A model generated the notes under the pieces. The model saw nothing but the letters and a program-made list of their open reading frames with translations. It ran no database searches and was not told the origin of the DNA. A program made the position numbers and the translations under genes. From Flavivirga amylovorans (GTDB taxonomy: Bacteria > Bacteroidota > Bacteroidia > Flavobacteriales > Flavobacteriaceae), in NCBI RefSeq assembly GCF_030540875.1, contig NZ_JAUOEM010000001.1, positions 248,001 through 312,000 on the forward strand: DNA of 64,000 nt, in the 5' to 3' direction. Position 1 is the stretch's first letter. The number at the start of each line of letters is the position of its first letter. Positions 52,047-62,402 of this stretch are shown piece by piece.

Positions 52047-55000
52047 TTAGAATGACATTTTTAATGCAACTCCGTACGTTCTTTGGGCAGGGTTTCCTCC
52101 AAATTCACCAAATTCAGTTTCTATATCATTACCTCCAAAAGAAGTCACTTCCGGATCTACATAAGGATTTTCGTCAGGAGTCCATAGCATTAAGTTTCTA
52201 CCATAAAAGCTCAAAGATAAAGAGCTTAATCCTGATTTTCCAATAATACTTTCAGGGAAGTTATAAGATAAAGATAAATCACGTAACCTTATAAATGTTT
52301 TATCTATTACATGATTTTCAGCTTCTGTACTTGGGTTATTACTTGCACTATAAAAACCAGTAACAGCATCAAAAGTTATAGGTGTTGTGTTTTCTGGATA
52401 TGTAGGAGCTGTTACAACAGAACCGTCAGGATTGTAAACACCATCATCAATAACTGAGTTAGGAACAATAAATGTGTTTCTATCGTTATATGTAGTTGCA
52501 ATAGAATTACCAGTAAATCCTAAAAGTCTAGATGTATAAGAGTACATTTCACCACCTTCTTTCCAATCAAATCCAAATGATAATCTGAAATTTTTGTATC
52601 TGATAGTATTTTGAAGCCCCATTACAAAATCTCTTTGTGAATTACCAATGGTTTGTTCTTCTGTAGATTGTAATGGAATCCCAGTATTAGGGTCTACAAT
52701 AATCTGACCAGCTGCATTGGTTTGTGGAACACGTGCTTGGAAAACGCCTAAAGGCTGCCCTTCAATAGCATAGTAATTCACACCAAAAGCACTATTTACT
52801 AATAATTTATCTAATCCATCTGGAAGATCCGTAACCTCATTTTCGTTTTTTGTAAACGTATAGTTAATATTCCAACTAAAGTCATCCGTTCTAATTGGTA
52901 CAAATCCAAGAGCTACTTCAATACCTTTATTTTCAATATCTAAAAAGTTACCAAATATTTCTCTATACCCCGTAGAGTTAGGAAGTTGTTGTTGTATAAT
53001 AGCACCATCAGTTGATTTGCTATAGTAAGCAAGATCTGCTGTAACTCTATTATTAAAAAATCGACCTTCAAGACCTATTTCATATTCATCAGTAAATTCA
53101 GGCTCAATTCCTATATTACCTAGAGTTCTACCAATTTCAAACGAGTTTAAGCCAGCAAAAGGGAAATCAATAGATCCAAAATAAGCACCTGCAACACCCT
53201 GTGTCGCAGAACTTTCTGTTAAATATAAAGCAGCTCCATTAGCAAGAGATGCATAACCACCACGTGCTTTTAAGAAATGTTCCCCATTATCTAAAACAAT
53301 CGCACTTAAATTAGCCGAAGGGTAGAAAAAAGAGTTATTGCCTATCGCTAAAGTAGACGTCCATTCGTTTCTTGCTGTTAAGTTTAAATAAATACGCTCT
53401 TTATATGATAATGTCGCTGCACCAAAAACTGAATAATTTCTAGATAAATTATCGTTTTGACGAGTTACAGGAAGCACTGCTGAGTTAGAAATTTCATAAA
53501 AATTAGGGATATCTAAATTGGTTACTCTAACTTGTAAAAAACTTGAAGCACTATTATTAATAGATCCCCCAAGAGACGCTTCTAATCCGAAGTCTTCACT
53601 TAAAGCAGTATTGTAATCAAATGTCATAAAAGATTCATAACGTCTAGTTTCGTTTGTTCTTTCAGTTACACCACCAACAACAGTACTTGCTCCCAATAAT
53701 GCATTTGGAGAACCAGGAGTGTAGTTAATTACGGCTCCATGGCTATGACGTTTACCATTATTTACATCAGCACCAATTTGAATCGTACCAACTAAATTAG
53801 GTGTTATATCGTAAGAGAAATTAACATTTCCGTAAAAACGCTCACGATTTATAACCGTTGCATTTTCGTTAAGAAGCCACCATGGGTTTCTTGAATATGG
53901 CGTATAGAAATTATCGTTGTTATTAAAAGGATTATTAGTATAATCTCTTAAATCTAGCACACTGACACCTCTAGGGATTTGAATTAACTCTTGCATAAAA
54001 GTTTCTCCTTCACCTGCGCCATCACCCTGTCCTGTATTTACAGCATTTTGTCTTGTTTGGGCATAATTACCATTAACACGAAGTCTAAATTTTTCACCAG
54101 AAATACCAGTATTTAAACTGATAGTATTTCTTTTTAAAGCATCCGCATCAGTAGGGATGATACCATCTGTGTCTACTCTTGTGAATATAATAGAGAAGTC
54201 CGTTTTTTCTCCACCACCACTTAGACGAACTGAGTTTGTGAATGTATTACCAATGTCATAGAAGTCTTTGATGTTATCTTCTAGGTTTTCATATATTTTA
54301 AATTGCTGAGTATTATCAACTACTTGACCCCAAAGACGAGGCTGTCCATTAAATATAGGTCCCCAAGAACCATTTTCATTAGTAGCACCTGTCCCTCCAG
54401 CTGGAAGACCGGAATAATCTACACCATTCCAACCCTGACCGAATTTTTGCTGTAAATGAGGGATTCTGGCAACTTCTAAAAAGTCAACAGAACTATTCAC
54501 TTCTACTTTTACTTTTTGTCCAGCTTGTCCTTTTTTAGTTGTAATAATGATAGCACCACCTTGTGCTCTAGAACCATATAGGGCTGTTGCAGCACCCCCT
54601 TTAAGGACATTTATACTTGCAATAGCATTAGCATCTAAGTCATTAATGTTGGTACCACCATCAAAAGATCTATTAACATCAGTATCTAATCCAGTAACAC
54701 TACCAGTATTTGAAGCTGAAGATATTGGTGTACCATCAATTACATATAAAGGACCGTTACCACTCAAAGAACTGAAACCCCTTAGAATTATTTTTGTAGA
54801 GGCACCAGGTTGATTTGGAGCTGTTATATCTGCACCAGCTATTTTACCAGATAAACTTTCAAATGGGTTAAGTGTTGCTACCTCTGTTAACTGTTCTCCA
54901 GAAACAGAAGTTGCAGCATAACCAAGAGATCTTTTTTGTTTGGCCTTACCAAAAGCAGTTACAACAACCTCTTCTAGAGATTCTGCATCTTCTTGTAATG

Positions 55001-55280
55001 TTACATTAACTGTATTAGAACTGCCAACAGGAGCTTCCGTAGTCGTATATCCTACGAAGCTAAATACAAGGATGTCTCCCTGACTAGCTTTAATTGAATA
55101 TTTTCCATCGAAATCTGAAGATGTACCAGAACTAGTACCTTTAACTAAGACAGTTGCTCCAGGCAACGGCAAACCAGAATCATCTGAAACTGTACCTGAA
55201 ATTGTCTTTTCTTGTGCAAACGTAAGCTGCACGACAAACGCTAGTAATAGCGTTAGAATTCCACTAAACTTTGTTTTCAT
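52047..55280 (-). CDS. SusC/RagA-family TonB-linked outer-membrane transporter
   Basis: 1077 residues. Signal peptide ending VVQLTFAQ; then a carboxypeptidase-regulatory-like beta domain (ISGTVSDDSGLPLPGATVLVKG, about 25-100). The plug domain is next (SLGYAATSVSGEQLTEV, near 125, and DGTPISSASN), with a RGFSSLSG motif. A long 22-strand barrel then closes with an aromatic C-terminus (RTYGVALKMSF). It is TonB-dependent and imports oligomers captured by its SusD partner. ATG 55280 (MKTKFSG) begins the signal peptide; the ATG at 55310 adds residues without charge pattern. The order of the operon is susC, susD, two lipoproteins. Confidence 0.95.
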   Translation of the reverse strand: MKTKFSGILTLLLAFVVQLTFAQEKTISGTVSDDSGLPLPGATVLVKGTSSGTSSDFDGKYSIKASQGDILVFSFVGYTTTEAPVGSSNTVNVTLQEDAESLEEVVVTAFGKAKQKRSLGYAATSVSGEQLTEVATLNPFESLSGKIAGADITAPNQPGASTKIILRGFSSLSGNGPLYVIDGTPISSASNTGSVTGLDTDVNRSFDGGTNINDLDANAIASINVLKGGAATALYGSRAQGGAIIITTKKGQAGQKVKVEVNSSVDFLEVARIPHLQQKFGQGWNGVDYSGLPAGGTGATNENGSWGPIFNGQPRLWGQVVDNTQQFKIYENLEDNIKDFYDIGNTFTNSVRLSGGGEKTDFSIIFTRVDTDGIIPTDADALKRNTISLNTGISGEKFRLRVNGNYAQTRQNAVNTGQGDGAGEGETFMQELIQIPRGVSVLDLRDYTNNPFNNNDNFYTPYSRNPWWLLNENATVINRERFYGNVNFSYDITPNLVGTIQIGADVNNGKRHSHGAVINYTPGSPNALLGASTVVGGVTERTNETRRYESFMTFDYNTALSEDFGLEASLGGSINNSASSFLQVRVTNLDIPNFYEISNSAVLPVTRQNDNLSRNYSVFGAATLSYKERIYLNLTARNEWTSTLAIGNNSFFYPSANLSAIVLDNGEHFLKARGGYASLANGAALYLTESSATQGVAGAYFGSIDFPFAGLNSFEIGRTLGNIGIEPEFTDEYEIGLEGRFFNNRVTADLAYYSKSTDGAIIQQQLPNSTGYREIFGNFLDIENKGIEVALGFVPIRTDDFSWNINYTFTKNENEVTDLPDGLDKLLVNSAFGVNYYAIEGQPLGVFQARVPQTNAAGQIIVDPNTGIPLQSTEEQTIGNSQRDFVMGLQNTIRYKNFRLSFGFDWKEGGEMYSYTSRLLGFTGNSIATTYNDRNTFIVPNSVIDDGVYNPDGSVVTAPTYPENTTPITFDAVTGFYSASNNPSTEAENHVIDKTFIRLRDLSLSYNFPESIIGKSGLSSLSLSFYGRNLMLWTPDENPYVDPEVTSFGGNDIETEFGEFGGNPAQRTYGVALKMSF

Positions 55281-55605
55281 TTTATAATTATTTGAATTAG
55301 TCAATGCCAAAAATCATAATAAAAAGTTAATAAAACAATAAATAATGGTTAAAATTTACCTTTTAACGAGAAATTTTAAGAAAAAAGTGAAAAAACATAA
55401 GCTTATTTCCTTCTTTTTTAAAAGTAAAAGAGACTACTTTTCTAATTCAAATAAATTGTTCTTATAAATGAATTTATTATGATTTAAAATAATTTTAGAC
55501 GAGTTTCTTTTTGTAGCGGAATAAATATCTTTAGTTGTTGAACATCAGCATTGGTTTGCCGCTATTGCCTGAAACCACCAACATATTAAGAAACCACAAT
55601 AATAG
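55281..55605. other. Non-coding gap upstream of the SusC operon
   Basis: This stretch of about 325 bases between two minus-strand genes is A+T-rich and contains no open frame that I can support. It would carry the susC promoter; I see only a near -7 box (TGATTTTTG on the minus strand, close to 55310) and a weak stem AAAAGTA...TACTTTT at 55420-55441. Nothing else is evident. Confidence 0.4.
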
Positions 55606-57300
55606 TTAGAAATTTGCTATTAAACTTATATGTATTTTAGAATTGGAAAGCTTAAATTTTTGATTTTCACTTTTACCATTCGCGTAGTTAAACCGAAATA
55701 GTCCAGCTTGAGTAAGAATACCAAAACCAAATCCGTAACCGAAAAGTTTTTCTTTGGTATTTAAAATGTCATTTTCAAAATAAGCAGCATCTATAATAGA
55801 ATGTACATAAATGGAATTGTTAAGTTGATATCTGTATTCTGTGTTAATTAAACCGAATAAAGAAGAAAATAAACTATTCTCTTCAAACCCTCTGATAGAA
55901 TTTATGCCGCCAAACCTGAGTAACTCATTTTCGAAATACGTGTTAGAATTTAAAGAAGCACCGTTTAGTCTTAAAAACACACTGTTCTTTCTATTTAAAT
56001 AAAAGATCTTAAAAGCATCAATAGCAAGATGAGTCTGCTTTTCTTGTGTATTTAATGCTTTTCTTTCTCCAAAATTTGTTTCTAGGTATAGTTTAGAGTT
56101 TAAAGGAAAAAGCAAATTGTATGCTTGTGCTTTAGTAAACTCGTAGGCTAAGGTGTAATATTGAGTTTTGTAATCTGAAATAGTTAAAGATGTATTTTCT
56201 GTTAGCAAATTATTTGACTCTGTAGAAAGAAGCCCTGCGTAAATTTTATGCTTCGAATTTATTTGATAATGTAGTTTTAATGCTTGGTTTACGGTTGTAA
56301 AAGATGAATCCTTTTTAAAAATTCGTAAACCAAAATCCAATCCAATAGGAGATTTAAATAAATAAGGAAGTGTTAAATCAGCTTGAAATGTTTTTTGATC
56401 ATTTTCATCACTTTTGTATAGTAGTTTAAATGATTCGCCAAAGTTTAAATTGTTGGTTAAGTTTAAATTAAGGAAACCGTCGAATTCTAATTGGTTGGTT
56501 TCTTCATTGGTTCCAAATCCTAAAAAACCATCAAAAGAATTACTTTTTGCTTTTTCAAGATATAAATACAAAGTTGTTGAGTCTTTAGAGAATAAAACTT
56601 CAGGAGGTTTTATCTCGTTGGCAAACTTTAAATTGTTTAGCTGACTCGTCTTACTTTTAATTTTGCTTAAGTTAAAAACTTGAGACGGTTTTATTTTCAA
56701 ATAGTGTTTTAGGTAAGAACGTGGAAATTTTTCATAGCCCTTAATTACGATATCACTAATAACTCTTTTTCTTATTTCTGATTCAATTATCAAATTTGCT
56801 GATAAATTAGATGTGTCCTTAACTTTAATATTAGACAGACGTAGTTTTGAAAAAGGTAATCCCTCATTTGAAATTTTAGAATTAATAAAATTTAAAGTGT
56901 TTTCGATTTTGCTAAATTCTAATTCAAAATAGTCATCAAAAATGTTTTTCGAAATGGATTCTAAAAGGGAACGCTTAATTTTAGTTTTATCGTAATATAT
57001 ATGTATGGTATTGAATTTCTTTTTTAAATGGATTTTAGTTTCGAATGATGAATCATTTATTTTAATAATTTCTTTTAACTTATTTTCAATGTATCCTATT
57101 TTAAAAAGTCTTTTTTGAATAGAGTCTAGCTCATGTTTAATAGAATTGTAATTTGCATGAGTTTTTGTGTAGCTTAAAGAATCTATTATGTTTGTCTCAT
57201 GTTTGGTATTGCCATCAATTTTAAAGTGTAAATTTTGGCAAAACAGAACTGAAGAGAAAAGTATATATATAATAAGGAGTAAAAAAGAAGTTTTTTTCAC
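55606..57300 (-). CDS. Stand-alone Omp85-type (BamA/TamA-like) outer-membrane protein
   Basis: 564 residues with a signal peptide (ending SSVLFC-QN), POTRA-like repeats in the first 230 residues (SISKNIFDDYFELEF..., IVIKGYEKFPRSYLKHYLKIK), and a C-terminal 16-strand barrel (residues about 250-564) including the conserved GGINSIRGFEEN turn, the VRGF/Y equivalent of Omp85 proteins. The length is well short of BamA (about 800 aa) and matches TamA-like or short Omp85 paralogues. It would insert or move proteins or lipids at the outer membrane. The start codon is GTG 57300; the next in-frame ATG would cut into the signal peptide. There is no TamB neighbour. Confidence 0.78.
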   Translation of the reverse strand: MKKTSFLLLIIYILFSSVLFCQNLHFKIDGNTKHETNIIDSLSYTKTHANYNSIKHELDSIQKRLFKIGYIENKLKEIIKINDSSFETKIHLKKKFNTIHIYYDKTKIKRSLLESISKNIFDDYFELEFSKIENTLNFINSKISNEGLPFSKLRLSNIKVKDTSNLSANLIIESEIRKRVISDIVIKGYEKFPRSYLKHYLKIKPSQVFNLSKIKSKTSQLNNLKFANEIKPPEVLFSKDSTTLYLYLEKAKSNSFDGFLGFGTNEETNQLEFDGFLNLNLTNNLNFGESFKLLYKSDENDQKTFQADLTLPYLFKSPIGLDFGLRIFKKDSSFTTVNQALKLHYQINSKHKIYAGLLSTESNNLLTENTSLTISDYKTQYYTLAYEFTKAQAYNLLFPLNSKLYLETNFGERKALNTQEKQTHLAIDAFKIFYLNRKNSVFLRLNGASLNSNTYFENELLRFGGINSIRGFEENSLFSSLFGLINTEYRYQLNNSIYVHSIIDAAYFENDILNTKEKLFGYGFGFGILTQAGLFRFNYANGKSENQKFKLSNSKIHISLIANF

Positions 57301-57533
57301 TGTATAGCTAGCTGTTTATTGTGTAAATCTAACGGAAAACCTAGACTTATAATATAGTAGATAAGATATTTTTTAATTCTATTAAAAACGTTTTATGTTT
57401 TTTATGAAAAAAAGGATGAATAATTAAGCTTGTTTTAAGAATAAGATGAGGCAAGTAATTAATGAAATAGAGCGGTTAAGTATCCTATGAAAATTAAAAA
57501 TTCATTACGATATGAAAATTAATGATTTAGGGT

Positions 57534-57563
57534 TTGAATTATTGATTTTAATTTCTACCTTTG
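57534..57563 (+). promoter_or_regulatory. Consensus promoter of the str operon
   Basis: TTG (57534-57536), 19 bases, then TACCTTTG (57556-57563): an exact TTG-N19-TAnnTTTG Bacteroidota housekeeping promoter about 45 bases before the rpsL ATG. A CCTCTT-AA-AAGAGG stem (57568-57581) lies in the early leader and may stabilise the message or serve regulation. Confidence 0.75.
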
Positions 57564-57606
57564 CAGCCCTCTTAAAAGAGGATTTTAAAATTTATATATA
57601 ATATAT

Positions 57607-57981
57607 ATGCCAACAATTTCACAATTAGTAAGAACAGGAAGAGCCAAAATAACCAAGAAGAGTAAATCGGCTGCTTTAGATTCTTGTCCGCAAAGACGTG
57701 GTGTGTGTACTCGTGTTTACACGACAACTCCTAAAAAACCAAACTCAGCAATGCGTAAGGTAGCAAGGGTTCGTTTAACAAACGGTAACGAGGTTAATGC
57801 ATACATTGGTGGAGAAGGACATAATCTACAAGAGCACTCGATAGTATTGGTTAGAGGTGGAAGGGTAAAAGATTTACCAGGAGTTAGATATCACATCGTT
57901 CGTGGTGCTTTAGACACCGCAGGTGTTTCAGGTAGAACACAACGTAGATCTAAGTATGGTGCAAAACGCCCTAAGAAGTAA
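57607..57981 (+). CDS. rpsL: 30S ribosomal protein S12
   Basis: 124 residues, full length. [16 protein letters not shown] holds the streptomycin-relevant Lys (equivalent to K43), and [16 protein letters not shown] holds K88 and the modified Asp; all look wild-type. It starts the str operon behind a consensus promoter, and S7 follows after 22 bases. S12 is the decoding-centre protein that monitors codon-anticodon pairing. Confidence 0.98.
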   Translation: MPTISQLVRTGRAKITKKSKSAALDSCPQRRGVCTRVYTTTPKKPNSAMRKVARVRLTNGNEVNAYIGGEGHNLQEHSIVLVRGGRVKDLPGVRYHIVRGALDTAGVSGRTQRRSKYGAKRPKK

Positions 57982-58003
57982 TTTAAAACTTTAAGAAGAA
58001 GAC

Positions 58004-58480
58004 ATGAGAAAAAGAGCAGCAAAAAAGAGACCGCTTTTACCGGATCCACGTTTTAACGATCAGTTAGTAACTCGTTTCGTTAATATGATGATGTGGGATG
58101 GAAAGAAGTCTGTCGCTTTTAAAGTATTCTACGATGCTATTGATATTGTAGATTCGAAAAAAACTGACGAAGAAAAAACAGCTTTAGAAACTTGGAAAGA
58201 TGCTTTATCAAATGTGATGCCTCACGTAGAAGTACGTAGTCGTCGTGTTGGTGGTGCAACATTCCAAATTCCAATGCAGATTCGTCCAGATCGTAAAGTT
58301 TCTACAGCAATGAAATGGCTAATTAGCTATGCTCGTAAAAGAAACGAAAAATCTATGGCTAATCGTTTAGCTTCAGAAATTTTAGCAGCAGCTAAGGAAG
58401 AAGGAGCAGCCGTTAAGAAAAGAGTCGATACTCACAAAATGGCAGAAGCAAACAAAGCATTCTCTCACTTTAGATTTTAA
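58004..58480 (+). CDS. rpsG: 30S ribosomal protein S7
   Basis: 158 residues starting [19 protein letters not shown], with the RNA-binding core [23 protein letters not shown] and C-terminal [13 protein letters not shown]7 nucleates the 30S head and binds 16S rRNA near the exit site. It lies 22 bases after S12 and 6 bases before fusA in the str operon. Confidence 0.98.
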   Translation: MRKRAAKKRPLLPDPRFNDQLVTRFVNMMMWDGKKSVAFKVFYDAIDIVDSKKTDEEKTALETWKDALSNVMPHVEVRSRRVGGATFQIPMQIRPDRKVSTAMKWLISYARKRNEKSMANRLASEILAAAKEEGAAVKKRVDTHKMAEANKAFSHFRF

Positions 58481-58486
58481 TACGAC

Positions 58487-60613
58487 ATGGCAAGAGATTT
58501 AAAATTCACTAGAAATATAGGTATTGCTGCTCACATTGATGCAGGAAAAACTACTACTACAGAGCGTATTCTTTATTATACAGGGGTGTCTCATAAAATT
58601 GGAGAAGTACATGATGGTGCTGCTACAATGGACTGGATGGAGCAAGAGCAAGAAAGAGGTATTACAATTACTTCTGCAGCTACAACTTGTGAGTGGGAAT
58701 TTCCAATTGAAAACGGAAAGCCAACTCCAGATACTAAAGGGTATCACTTTAATATAATTGACACACCGGGTCACGTAGATTTTACAGTTGAGGTAAATCG
58801 TTCATTACGTGTGCTTGATGGTTTAGTATTCTTATTTAGTGCAGTTGATGGTGTTGAGCCACAATCTGAAACTAACTGGAGACTAGCAGATAACTATAAA
58901 GTGCCTAGAATTGGTTTCGTTAATAAAATGGACCGTCAGGGATCTAACTTTTTAGGTGTTTGTCAACAAGTAAAAGATATGTTGAAATCTAATGCGGTGC
59001 CAATCGTTTTAAACATTGGTGACGAAATAGATTTTAAAGGTATTATAGATTTAGTTAAAAACAGAGCTATTGTTTGGCATGATGAAACTCAAGGGGCAAC
59101 TTTTGATGTTGTTGAGATTCCAGATGAATTGAAAGAAGAAGCTCGTAAATATCGTGCACTACTTATTGAAGAAGTTGCTGGTTATGACGAGAATCTTTTA
59201 GAGAAATTCATGGAAGATGAAGATTCTATTACAGAAGAAGAAGTGCATGCTGCACTTAGAGCTGCTGTGATGGATATGGCAATCATTCCAATGATTTGTG
59301 GTTCTGCATTTAAAAATAAAGGTGTTCAGTTTTTATTAGATGCTGTATGTCGTTATTTACCTTCTCCAACAGATAAAGAAGGTATTATAGGTACAGATCC
59401 AAGTTCTGGAGAAGAAATTCTACGTAAGCCTGATGTAAAGGAGCCATTTGCAGCTTTAGCATTTAAAATTGCTACCGATCCTTTTGTGGGACGTTTAGCA
59501 TTCTTTAGAGCGTATTCGGGTCGTTTAGATGCTGGTTCTTACGTGTTAAATAACCGGTCAGGCAAAAAAGAACGTATTTCTCGTATCTATCAAATGCATG
59601 CTAACAAGCAAAATGCGATTGATTTTATAGAAGCTGGAGATATTGGAGCTGCTGTTGGATTTAAATCTATTAAAACAGGAGATACACTTTCATCAGAAAA
59701 GCATCCTATTGTTTTAGAATCTATGGACTTCCCTGATCCAGTAATTGGTATTGCGGTTGAGCCTAAGACTAAAGCAGACGTTGATAAACTAGGTATGGGC
59801 TTAGCTAAGCTAGCTGAAGAAGATCCTACATTTACTGTACGTTCAGATGAAGCTTCAGGACAGACTATTATTTCTGGAATGGGTGAGCTTCACTTAGATG
59901 TCATCGTTGATCGTTTAAAACGAGAATTCAAAGTTGAGGTTAATCAAGGTCAACCACAAGTTGAATACAAAGAAGCTATTACACAAGCGGCTGATCATAG
60001 AGAAGTTTATAAGAAACAATCTGGTGGTCGTGGTAAATTTGCCGATATCGTATTTACGGTTGAGCCAGCTGAAGAAGGTAAAACTGGTCTTGAATTTATT
60101 TCAACAATTAAAGGTGGTAACGTTCCTAAAGAATTTATCCCTTCAATTGAAAAAGGATTTAAAATGGCAATGGTTAACGGACCTTTAGCAGGATATGAAA
60201 TTGATGCTATGAAAGTAACATTGAAAGATGGATCTTACCATGATGTGGATTCTGATCAATTATCTTTCGAATTAGCTGCAAAGATTGGATTTAAAAATGC
60301 TGCAAAAGCTGCAAAAGCAGTTGTTATGGAGCCTATAATGAAACTTGAGGTAATTACTCCTGAAGAAAATATGGGTGATATTGTAGGCGATTTAAATAGA
60401 AGAAGAGGACAAGTAAGTGATATGGGTGATAGAGCTGGTGCAAAAACTGTAAAAGCAACTGTACCATTATCTGAAATGTTTGGATATGTTACAACATTAA
60501 GAACATTGTCTTCAGGCCGTGCAACATCAACAATGGAATTTTCACACTACGCTGAAACTCCTTCAAATATATCTGAAGAAGTTATCAAAGCAGCTAAAGG
60601 AGAACAATCTTAA
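58487..60613 (+). CDS. fusA: Elongation factor G
   Basis: 708 residues, the translocase GTPase. G1 is [11 protein letters not shown]3 DTPGHVDFT and G4 NKMD; domains II to V follow with the expected EF-G pattern, including the domain [17 protein letters not shown] and the C-terminal [15 protein letters not shown] 58487 is 6 bases past the rpsG stop. Nothing suggests an EF-G2 paralogue; the operon position marks it as the housekeeping copy. Confidence 0.98.
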   Translation: MARDLKFTRNIGIAAHIDAGKTTTTERILYYTGVSHKIGEVHDGAATMDWMEQEQERGITITSAATTCEWEFPIENGKPTPDTKGYHFNIIDTPGHVDFTVEVNRSLRVLDGLVFLFSAVDGVEPQSETNWRLADNYKVPRIGFVNKMDRQGSNFLGVCQQVKDMLKSNAVPIVLNIGDEIDFKGIIDLVKNRAIVWHDETQGATFDVVEIPDELKEEARKYRALLIEEVAGYDENLLEKFMEDEDSITEEEVHAALRAAVMDMAIIPMICGSAFKNKGVQFLLDAVCRYLPSPTDKEGIIGTDPSSGEEILRKPDVKEPFAALAFKIATDPFVGRLAFFRAYSGRLDAGSYVLNNRSGKKERISRIYQMHANKQNAIDFIEAGDIGAAVGFKSIKTGDTLSSEKHPIVLESMDFPDPVIGIAVEPKTKADVDKLGMGLAKLAEEDPTFTVRSDEASGQTIISGMGELHLDVIVDRLKREFKVEVNQGQPQVEYKEAITQAADHREVYKKQSGGRGKFADIVFTVEPAEEGKTGLEFISTIKGGNVPKEFIPSIEKGFKMAMVNGPLAGYEIDAMKVTLKDGSYHDVDSDQLSFELAAKIGFKNAAKAAKAVVMEPIMKLEVITPEENMGDIVGDLNRRRGQVSDMGDRAGAKTVKATVPLSEMFGYVTTLRTLSSGRATSTMEFSHYAETPSNISEEVIKAAKGEQS

Positions 60614-60624
60614 AAGTTAAGAAA

Positions 60625-60930
60625 ATGAGTCAAAAAATTAGAATAAAATTAAAGTCTTACGATCATAACTTAGTAGACAAGTCTGCTGATAAGATTGTAA
60701 AAACAGTAAAAAGTACTGGTGCTGTTGTAACTGGACCAATTCCTTTACCAACACACAAGAAAATTTTCACTGTATTACGTTCTCCACACGTAAACAAGAA
60801 ATCAAGAGAACAATTTCAATTAAGCTCTTATAAGAGATTATTAGATATTTACTCTTCGTCATCAAAAACAATTGATGCGTTAATGAAACTTGAATTACCA
60901 AGTGGTGTTGAGGTGGAAATTAAGGTTTAA
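60625..60930 (+). CDS. rpsJ: 30S ribosomal protein S10
   Basis: 101 residues, full length, beginning [21 protein letters not shown] and containing [27 protein letters not shown], the loop that also binds NusB/NusG in antitermination. It lies 11 bases after fusA, so S10 is the last gene of the upstream block. The next gene, rplC, is separated by 218 bases of hairpin-rich sequence. Confidence 0.98.
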   Translation: MSQKIRIKLKSYDHNLVDKSADKIVKTVKSTGAVVTGPIPLPTHKKIFTVLRSPHVNKKSREQFQLSSYKRLLDIYSSSSKTIDALMKLELPSGVEVEIKV

Positions 60931-60935
60931 TTTCC

Positions 60936-61119
60936 ATTCCCACGAAGGTGGGAATCTCATTAAAGGTTAAGAGATTAGAAGTATAAGATTTCCGTTTTCA
61001 CGGAAATGAAAATGTCCCACCGATGCGGTCGCGGGAAAAACGGAAAAATACATTTCAGGGACGAAACGTATTTTGTCCCTGAATTTTTTTAAATAAGTAA
61101 TGTTGAAAGCTGTTTCAAC
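60936..61119. repeat. Hairpin array between rpsJ and rplC
   Basis: Four stems follow one another: ATTCCCAC-GAAG-GTGGGAAT (60936-60955), ATTTCCGT-TTTC-ACGGAAAT (60988-61007), TTCAGGGAC-N12-GTCCCTGAA (61054-61083, itself followed by seven T) and GTTGAAA-GCTG-TTTCAAC (61102-61119). The first two share the arms of the adk-obgE palindromes. A TCCC-N-CCGATGCGGT-N-GGGA fold lies between. This is an unusually dense array for the middle of a ribosomal operon. Confidence 0.7.
61054..61090 (+). terminator. Intrinsic terminator-like hairpin before rplC
   Basis: TTCAGGGACGAAA paired with TTTTGTCCCTGAA through a CGTA loop gives a 13-base-pair stem with one G.T pair, directly followed by seven T. This is a classical terminator shape on the plus strand, located after rpsJ. 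It may end the str transcript or act as an attenuator for the S10-type genes that follow. Confidence 0.7.
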
Positions 61120-61148
61120 GAAATAACAATAATTAATAAATAATAAAT

Positions 61149-61766
61149 ATGTCTGGGTTAATTGGAAAAAAAATCGGTATGACCAGCATCTTTGATGACA
61201 ACGGAAAGAATGTTCCTTGTACAGTTATCGAAGCTGGACCATGTATCGTTACCCAAGTCAGAACCGAAGAAGTTGATGGCTATGAAGCTATCCAACTTGG
61301 TTTCGATGACGCGACAGAAAAAAGCGCTACTAAAGCTGACTTAGGTCATGCTAAAAAAGCGGGTACTTCTGTAAAACGCAAAGTTGTTGAATTCAAAGGT
61401 TTTGATGAGGAGTACAAATTAGGAGATGCAATCACTGTTGAACATTTCGCTGAAGGTGAATTTGTTGATGTGGCAGGAACATCTAAAGGTAAAGGATTTC
61501 AAGGTGTTGTAAAACGTCATGGTTTTGGTGGTGTAGGTCAAGCGACTCACGGTCAACATAACCGTTTAAGAGCGCCAGGATCAATTGGAGCTGCATCTTA
61601 CCCTGCAAGAGTTTTTAAAGGCATGAAAATGGCCGGAAGAATGGGTGGTGACACAATAAAAGTTCAAAATTTAAGAGTTTTAAAAGTAGTTGCTGAAAAG
61701 AATCTACTAGTTGTGAAAGGGTGTGTACCTGGACACAAAAACGCTTATGTAATTATTAGAAAATAA
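61149..61766 (+). CDS. rplC: 50S ribosomal protein L3
   Basis: 205 residues, complete, starting [18 protein letters not shown] and containing [27 protein letters not shown], the tentacle that reaches the peptidyl-transferase centre (site of the methylated Gln). The gene starts just after the hairpin array and overlaps rplD by one base (61766). Confidence 0.98.
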   Translation: MSGLIGKKIGMTSIFDDNGKNVPCTVIEAGPCIVTQVRTEEVDGYEAIQLGFDDATEKSATKADLGHAKKAGTSVKRKVVEFKGFDEEYKLGDAITVEHFAEGEFVDVAGTSKGKGFQGVVKRHGFGGVGQATHGQHNRLRAPGSIGAASYPARVFKGMKMAGRMGGDTIKVQNLRVLKVVAEKNLLVVKGCVPGHKNAYVIIRK

Positions 61767-62395
61767 TGAAAGTAGCAGTTTTAGATATAAACGGAAAAGA
61801 CACAGGAAGAAAGGCAGACCTTTCTAAAGATGTGTTCGCTATTGAGCCTAATAATCACGCTGTATATTTGGATGTTAAACAATATTTAGCAAACCAACGT
61901 CAAGGAACTCACAAATCTAAAGAAAGAGGTGAGATTACTGGAAGTACACGTAAGATTAAAAAGCAAAAAGGAACTGGTACAGCAAGAGCAGGTAGTATTA
62001 AGTCTGGTATATTTAAAGGAGGAGGTCGTATGTTCGGTCCAAGACCAAGAAATTATAACTTCAAACTTAATAAAAACGTTAAGCGTTTAGCGCGTAAATC
62101 TGCATTAAGTATCAAAGCAGGAGAAAAGTCAATTACAGTTTTAGAAGACTTTAATTTTGATGCTCCAAAAACGAAAAACTTTACAGCGGTTTTAAAAGCG
62201 TTAGAACTTGAAAACAAAAAATCTCTGTTTGTGTTGGGTGGGTCAAATAATAACGTATATTTGTCATCGCGCAATTTAAAAGGTTCAGAGGTTATAACTT
62301 CCTCGGAATTAAGTACTTACAAGATTTTAAATGCAAATCAAGTCGTGCTTTTAGAAGGTGCCTTAGAAGGAATTGAAACAAACTTAAGTAAATAA
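61766..62395 (+). CDS. rplD: 50S ribosomal protein L4
   Basis: 209 residues. The extended loop [21 protein letters not shown] with [11 protein letters not shown] lines the peptide exit tunnel. In other bacteria L4 also represses its own operon by binding the S10 leader, which makes the hairpin array 650 bases upstream notable. It overlaps rplC by one base. Confidence 0.98.
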   Translation: MKVAVLDINGKDTGRKADLSKDVFAIEPNNHAVYLDVKQYLANQRQGTHKSKERGEITGSTRKIKKQKGTGTARAGSIKSGIFKGGGRMFGPRPRNYNFKLNKNVKRLARKSALSIKAGEKSITVLEDFNFDAPKTKNFTAVLKALELENKKSLFVLGGSNNNVYLSSRNLKGSEVITSSELSTYKILNANQVVLLEGALEGIETNLSK

Positions 62396-62402
62396 GAAAC
62401 AG

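Noticed and set aside
49447-55280. Complete polysaccharide utilisation locus
   Set aside because: There is no glycoside hydrolase, lyase or regulator beside the SusC/SusD genes.
57607-57981. Possible streptomycin-resistance allele of rpsL
   Set aside because: The Lys at the K43 and K88 positions is intact, so the gene looks wild-type.
58499-58774. Overlapping frames on both strands inside fusA
   Set aside because: fusA is a complete, strongly conserved gene; the extra frames have unusual composition and no signal.
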